DNA from: Panorpa germanica
Taxonomy: Eukaryota > Arthropoda > Insecta > Mecoptera > Panorpidae
Reading direction: 5' to 3'
DNA: 64,000 bases
NCBI GenBank assembly: GCA_963678705.1
Contig: OY783215.1
Location: forward strand, 806,001-870,000
Numbering within the stretch: the stretch's first letter is position 1; each line of letters starts with the position of its first letter. A program made the position numbers and the translations under genes. The notes under the pieces were generated by a model. That model saw nothing but the letters and a program-made list of their open reading frames with translations. It had not been told where the DNA came from and made no database searches. This document shows, piece after piece, positions 62,601 to 64,000 of the stretch.

Positions 62601-64000
62601 TGTAAATTCAAGTCTTGAGCAGTCTGAATATGAAGTTCAATAGTATCTTTTATGACTTGAATAAGGTAAATACTATCCAAATTTTCAGATTCATTATTAG
62701 AATTCAGTAACTTATCCTTTTTATGTTGCATTCCAGACAATGAAATACAAGACCACAATGTATTATAAATTTTCATTAATTCAGACGATATATTATTCAT
62801 TATTGAAGTCAAATGTAAGTTTTTACACTTTAATTCATCAATAGATTTGATCGTATTTAATTCACTTAACACGTCATCACATTTAGAATTACCCTCGATG
62901 TCTAACCGTGTTCTTGTTAATTCAGTTCTCAAATTTTCCACAGTTGTTTCTAGATCAGAAGTTTGCAATTTTAACTGAGACGCATCATAATTTAATTTAG
63001 AATATTTTGATACAAGATTATCATTATCAGTCTCCAATTCAACTTTTTCTATGGTCAATTGATCGATTAAACTTTCTTTTATCGATATTTCATTCATTAA
63101 ATTTGCCAGCTTTGCTTTTTCTGATAATAGATCTTTCTCAAGAGTCAACATTTTTTCTTTCATATTTTCAATTATATCATCTTTTTCCACAAGTTTGCTT
63201 TCTAAAATAACAATTTCATTATTTAATTTAGAAATTGATGCATTGATATCTTGGTTTACAATTAATGCAGCTTTTTCGTTGTTTTCTAGATGCTCTTTAT
63301 GCTTGCGGAGTTCAGCCATTTCTTTTAAGGTTTTATTTAATGTTTCCGAAATATTATTTATTTCTTCACATACATTGTCATTATCTTTTCTCAATCCACA
63401 AATGTTGTAATCAGCTTGTTTCGCGTAATCTTCAAGAATTTGTTTCTCATTTTCTAAAGCTGCAATTTGGCTTTTAAAGCAGTTTATATTCAATAACAAT
63501 TCTTCAATATACAAATTTAATTCGTTATTTTTAATATTTAATTCATTAATTTTCTCCTCTAAGTCACATTTTGCTTTTTCGTTTTGTAATTTATCTAGCT
63601 CTACGATAAGATTACTATAATCATTTTCTAATTTAACTTTATCATTTTTAATAATGTTAAAATCTTCTTGAGTTACAAAGCTGTTTTGCATTTCATTCAA
63701 CTTTTTTAATTCTGTCTGAGCTACAGATAAATTTGATTGTAATTTTATATTTTCGTAATTAGAAAGTTCCAAGGACTTATTTTTTTTCTCAATAAGCTGT
63801 TTCATCGTATTACATTCACTAAACACGTCTTCATATTTAGAATTACAATCATCGATTTGTAACTGTTTTCTTGTTGTTTCACTTCTCAAATTTGACACAC
63901 TGGTTTCTAGATCTGCAGCTTTTAACTTTAATTGAGACGCATCATAATTTAATTCAGAATTTTTCGTTACAAGATTATCGTTATCAGTCTCCAATTCAAC
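56697..64000 (-). CDS. Very large coiled-coil protein, 3' part (CENP-E-like tail is one possibility)
   Basis: Fifteen minus-strand exons: 61527 to the window edge, 61322-61454, 61063-61225, 60663-60793, 60428-60595, 60168-60344, 58410-58484, 58229-58340, 58094-58150, 57945-57997, 57758-57869, 57497-57674, 57302-57424, 56914-57156 and 56697-56840. The large first exon is continuous coding for over 820 residues of heptad-rich coiled coil, full of Leu, Glu, Lys and Asn. It lacks an initiator, so the 5' end lies beyond 64000. The tail ends with IKKLKIQLDNKNKENNS. Three modules around HDS(A/T)RNL recur. No motor, ATPase or membrane domain is in the window. The length and texture suit a spindle or Golgi coiled-coil protein such as a kinesin-7 (CENP-E) tail, but no diagnostic motif settles this. 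Confidence 0.8.
59021..59260. mobile_element. 240-bp MITE in an intron of the coiled-coil gene
   Basis: The left end AGGGCGTTTTACACGAGCAG and the complement of the right end, AGGCCTTTTGCACGATCAG, form terminal inverted repeats. The match continues about 40 bp inward (AGATAC.ATTCA). Both sides are flanked by ATAA (59017-59020 and 59261-59264), a plausible target-site duplication. There is no open frame. Confidence 0.75.
59672..60020. mobile_element. Dispersed non-autonomous repeat, copy B
   Basis: Starts CGCTAAACACAGTTACC, then AAAGTTACCTGTTATGTAAC, TTAAACTTCAGCAAATAACA and AATATTACGTTAATAATATA, ending TTTACATTTTGTGTTTAAAG. It parallels copy A in order and spacing, with an inner duplication of the AGTTTACATTTT segment near 59930 and 59995. 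Confidence 0.6.

Overview
The window is animal nuclear DNA, most likely from an insect. It is AT-rich, its genes are split by short GT-AG introns, and it carries zinc-finger genes with a ZAD domain, a class typical of insects. Very high AT content and compact introns would suit a hymenopteran (bee or ant), but nothing here fixes the species. No prokaryotic operons, rRNA, tRNA or CRISPR were seen.

Layout. 0.5-5.3 kb (-): cohesin subunit SA/STAG, 3' end not closed. 6.4-7.1 kb (-): complete three-exon NOP10. 7.8-14.7 kb (-): three tandem ZAD/C2H2 zinc-finger genes with the same three-exon design. 15.0-17.3 kb (-): ASNSD1-type asparagine synthetase domain protein, head-to-head with a fourth ZAD gene carrying 11 fingers (+, 17.7-19.9 kb). 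20.5-21.2 kb (+): unrecognised 182-residue protein. 22.8-24.7 kb (-): charged AT-hook protein of 287 residues. 25-33.5 kb: long non-coding stretch rich in short inverted-repeat elements, one family with four copies. 33.5-37.8 kb (+): arrestin-domain protein. 39.5-45.1 kb (+): AP-1 gamma adaptin, with two possible first coding exons and an 18-nt candidate microexon. 48.15-52.64 kb: about 4.5 kb palindrome made of 27 copies of a roughly 146-bp repeat, inverted about a spacerless centre. 53.1-53.8 kb (+): TAX1BP3/TIP-1-like single-PDZ protein. 56.7-64 kb (-): 3' part of a very large coiled-coil protein whose 5' end lies beyond the window.

Most genes are unrelated housekeeping loci: sister-chromatid cohesion, H/ACA RNP assembly, clathrin adaptor and PDZ adaptor functions. 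The only clear family expansion is the ZAD zinc-finger group. The most unusual structure is the palindromic array; its arms have diverged near the centre, so it looks like an old inverted duplication rather than an assembly fold-back. Exon boundaries were placed by hand from GT/AG sites, reading phase and family similarity; where totals are given, the joined exons sum to a multiple of three.
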